DNA of 20,791 bases from Nitrospirota bacterium (GTDB lineage Bacteria > Nitrospirota > 9FT-COMBO-42-15 > HDB-SIOI813). Of the stretch, positions 20,554-20,791 are shown in pieces. Position 1 is the stretch's first letter. Each line of letters begins with the position of its first letter. A model generated the notes under the pieces. The model was not told where the DNA came from. It worked only from the letters and a program-made list of their open reading frames with translations, and made no database searches. The stretch is taken from positions 1 through 20,791 of the forward strand of contig JACRGZ010000140.1 of assembly GCA_016234155.1 (NCBI GenBank), in the 5' to 3' direction. The translations under genes and the position numbers were made by a program.

Positions 20554-20791
20554 TTATACGTTGCTGGTTTCCCTTTTTCTCTGTTCCTGAATTTTCTCCT
20601 TCAGCCATGTATCGGCGAGTTCTTCTAAGGATATATGTCTCGATCTGGCAATTTCTGTTAATTTGCCGGCGAGTTCAGCGTTAAGGGCCAAGATGTGTGT
20701 TCTTTTTTTGATATCCACTTCAAAGTGGGCTTCCGGCATTGCATCCCAGTACTCACCCAGATCATGGGTGTCAAAGAACTTTACCAGTCTA
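20554..20791 (-). CDS. CopG/BrnA-like antitoxin, N-terminus beyond the window
   Basis: The frame is open to the right edge and reads RLVKFFDTHDLGEYWDAMPE, the opening common to CopG-family antitoxins of BrnA-like pairs (F-DTHD-x5-W). A ribbon-helix-helix-like segment, ILALNAELAGKLTEIARSRH and ISLEELADTWLKEKIQ, follows. The true start is outside; the internal ATG at 20739 is not preferred because the conserved DTHD motif lies upstream of it. A toxin gene, if present, would be to the right. Confidence 0.75.
   Translation of the reverse strand, partial: RLVKFFDTHDLGEYWDAMPEAHFEVDIKKRTHILALNAELAGKLTEIARSRHISLEELADTWLKEKIQEQRKRETSNV

Overview
The window is bacterial, AT-moderate and gene-dense. 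Its core is a de novo pyrimidine operon, and most of the spaces between genes hold short palindromic or tandem repeats. The gene set (PyrR-attenuated pyr operon with pyrK/pyrD and greA, Moco-riboswitch-controlled molybdate transport, a Tat-exported FccB-like flavoprotein, and many dispersed palindromic repeats) suggests an uncultured anaerobic or sulfur-cycling lineage such as Nitrospirota or a relative of Desulfobacterota. That assignment is an inference from gene content only.

Left part (1-6292). A corrinoid adenosyltransferase gene (cobO, minus strand) is divergent from a molybdate transporter operon. Upstream of the transporter lie, in order, a promoter-like sequence, a 150-bp miniature inverted-repeat element, and a clear molybdenum-cofactor riboswitch. 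The riboswitch precedes modA and modB. modC, expected next, survives only as a 13-codon stub that runs into the convergent lgt gene. lgt has a small zinc-ribbon membrane protein gene just upstream of it. A consensus sigma70 promoter (TTGACA-N18-TATAAT) then drives a flavocytochrome-c-sulfide-dehydrogenase-like flavoprotein and an overlapping gene for an exported protein of unknown function.

Pyrimidine operon (6262-20308). A weak promoter candidate, a third copy of the miniature element, and a PyrR-type attenuator (binding hairpin, antiterminator, terminator) precede pyrR-pyrB-pyrC-carA-carB-greA-pyrK-pyrD, then a SAM hydroxide adenosyltransferase gene and an MscS channel gene. carA and carB are separated by a 1.7-kb AT-richer insert carrying four small mobile- or defence-type genes: an MNT nucleotidyltransferase, an HTH plus PD-(D/E)XK nuclease-like protein, and a DUF4258/DUF2283 pair. 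pyrK and pyrD are separated by a 182-bp miniature element with 14-bp terminal inverted repeats and an 8-bp target duplication (IS66-like).

The most unusual theme is repeat invasion. Tandem 7-, 8- and 14-bp repeats and small hairpins sit between genes and also in frame inside carA, carB (two places) and the signal peptide of modA, and one repeat supplies the stop codon of pyrC. Two of the three miniature elements lie between a probable promoter and a regulatory RNA. The window ends with a partial CopG/BrnA-like antitoxin gene on the minus strand.
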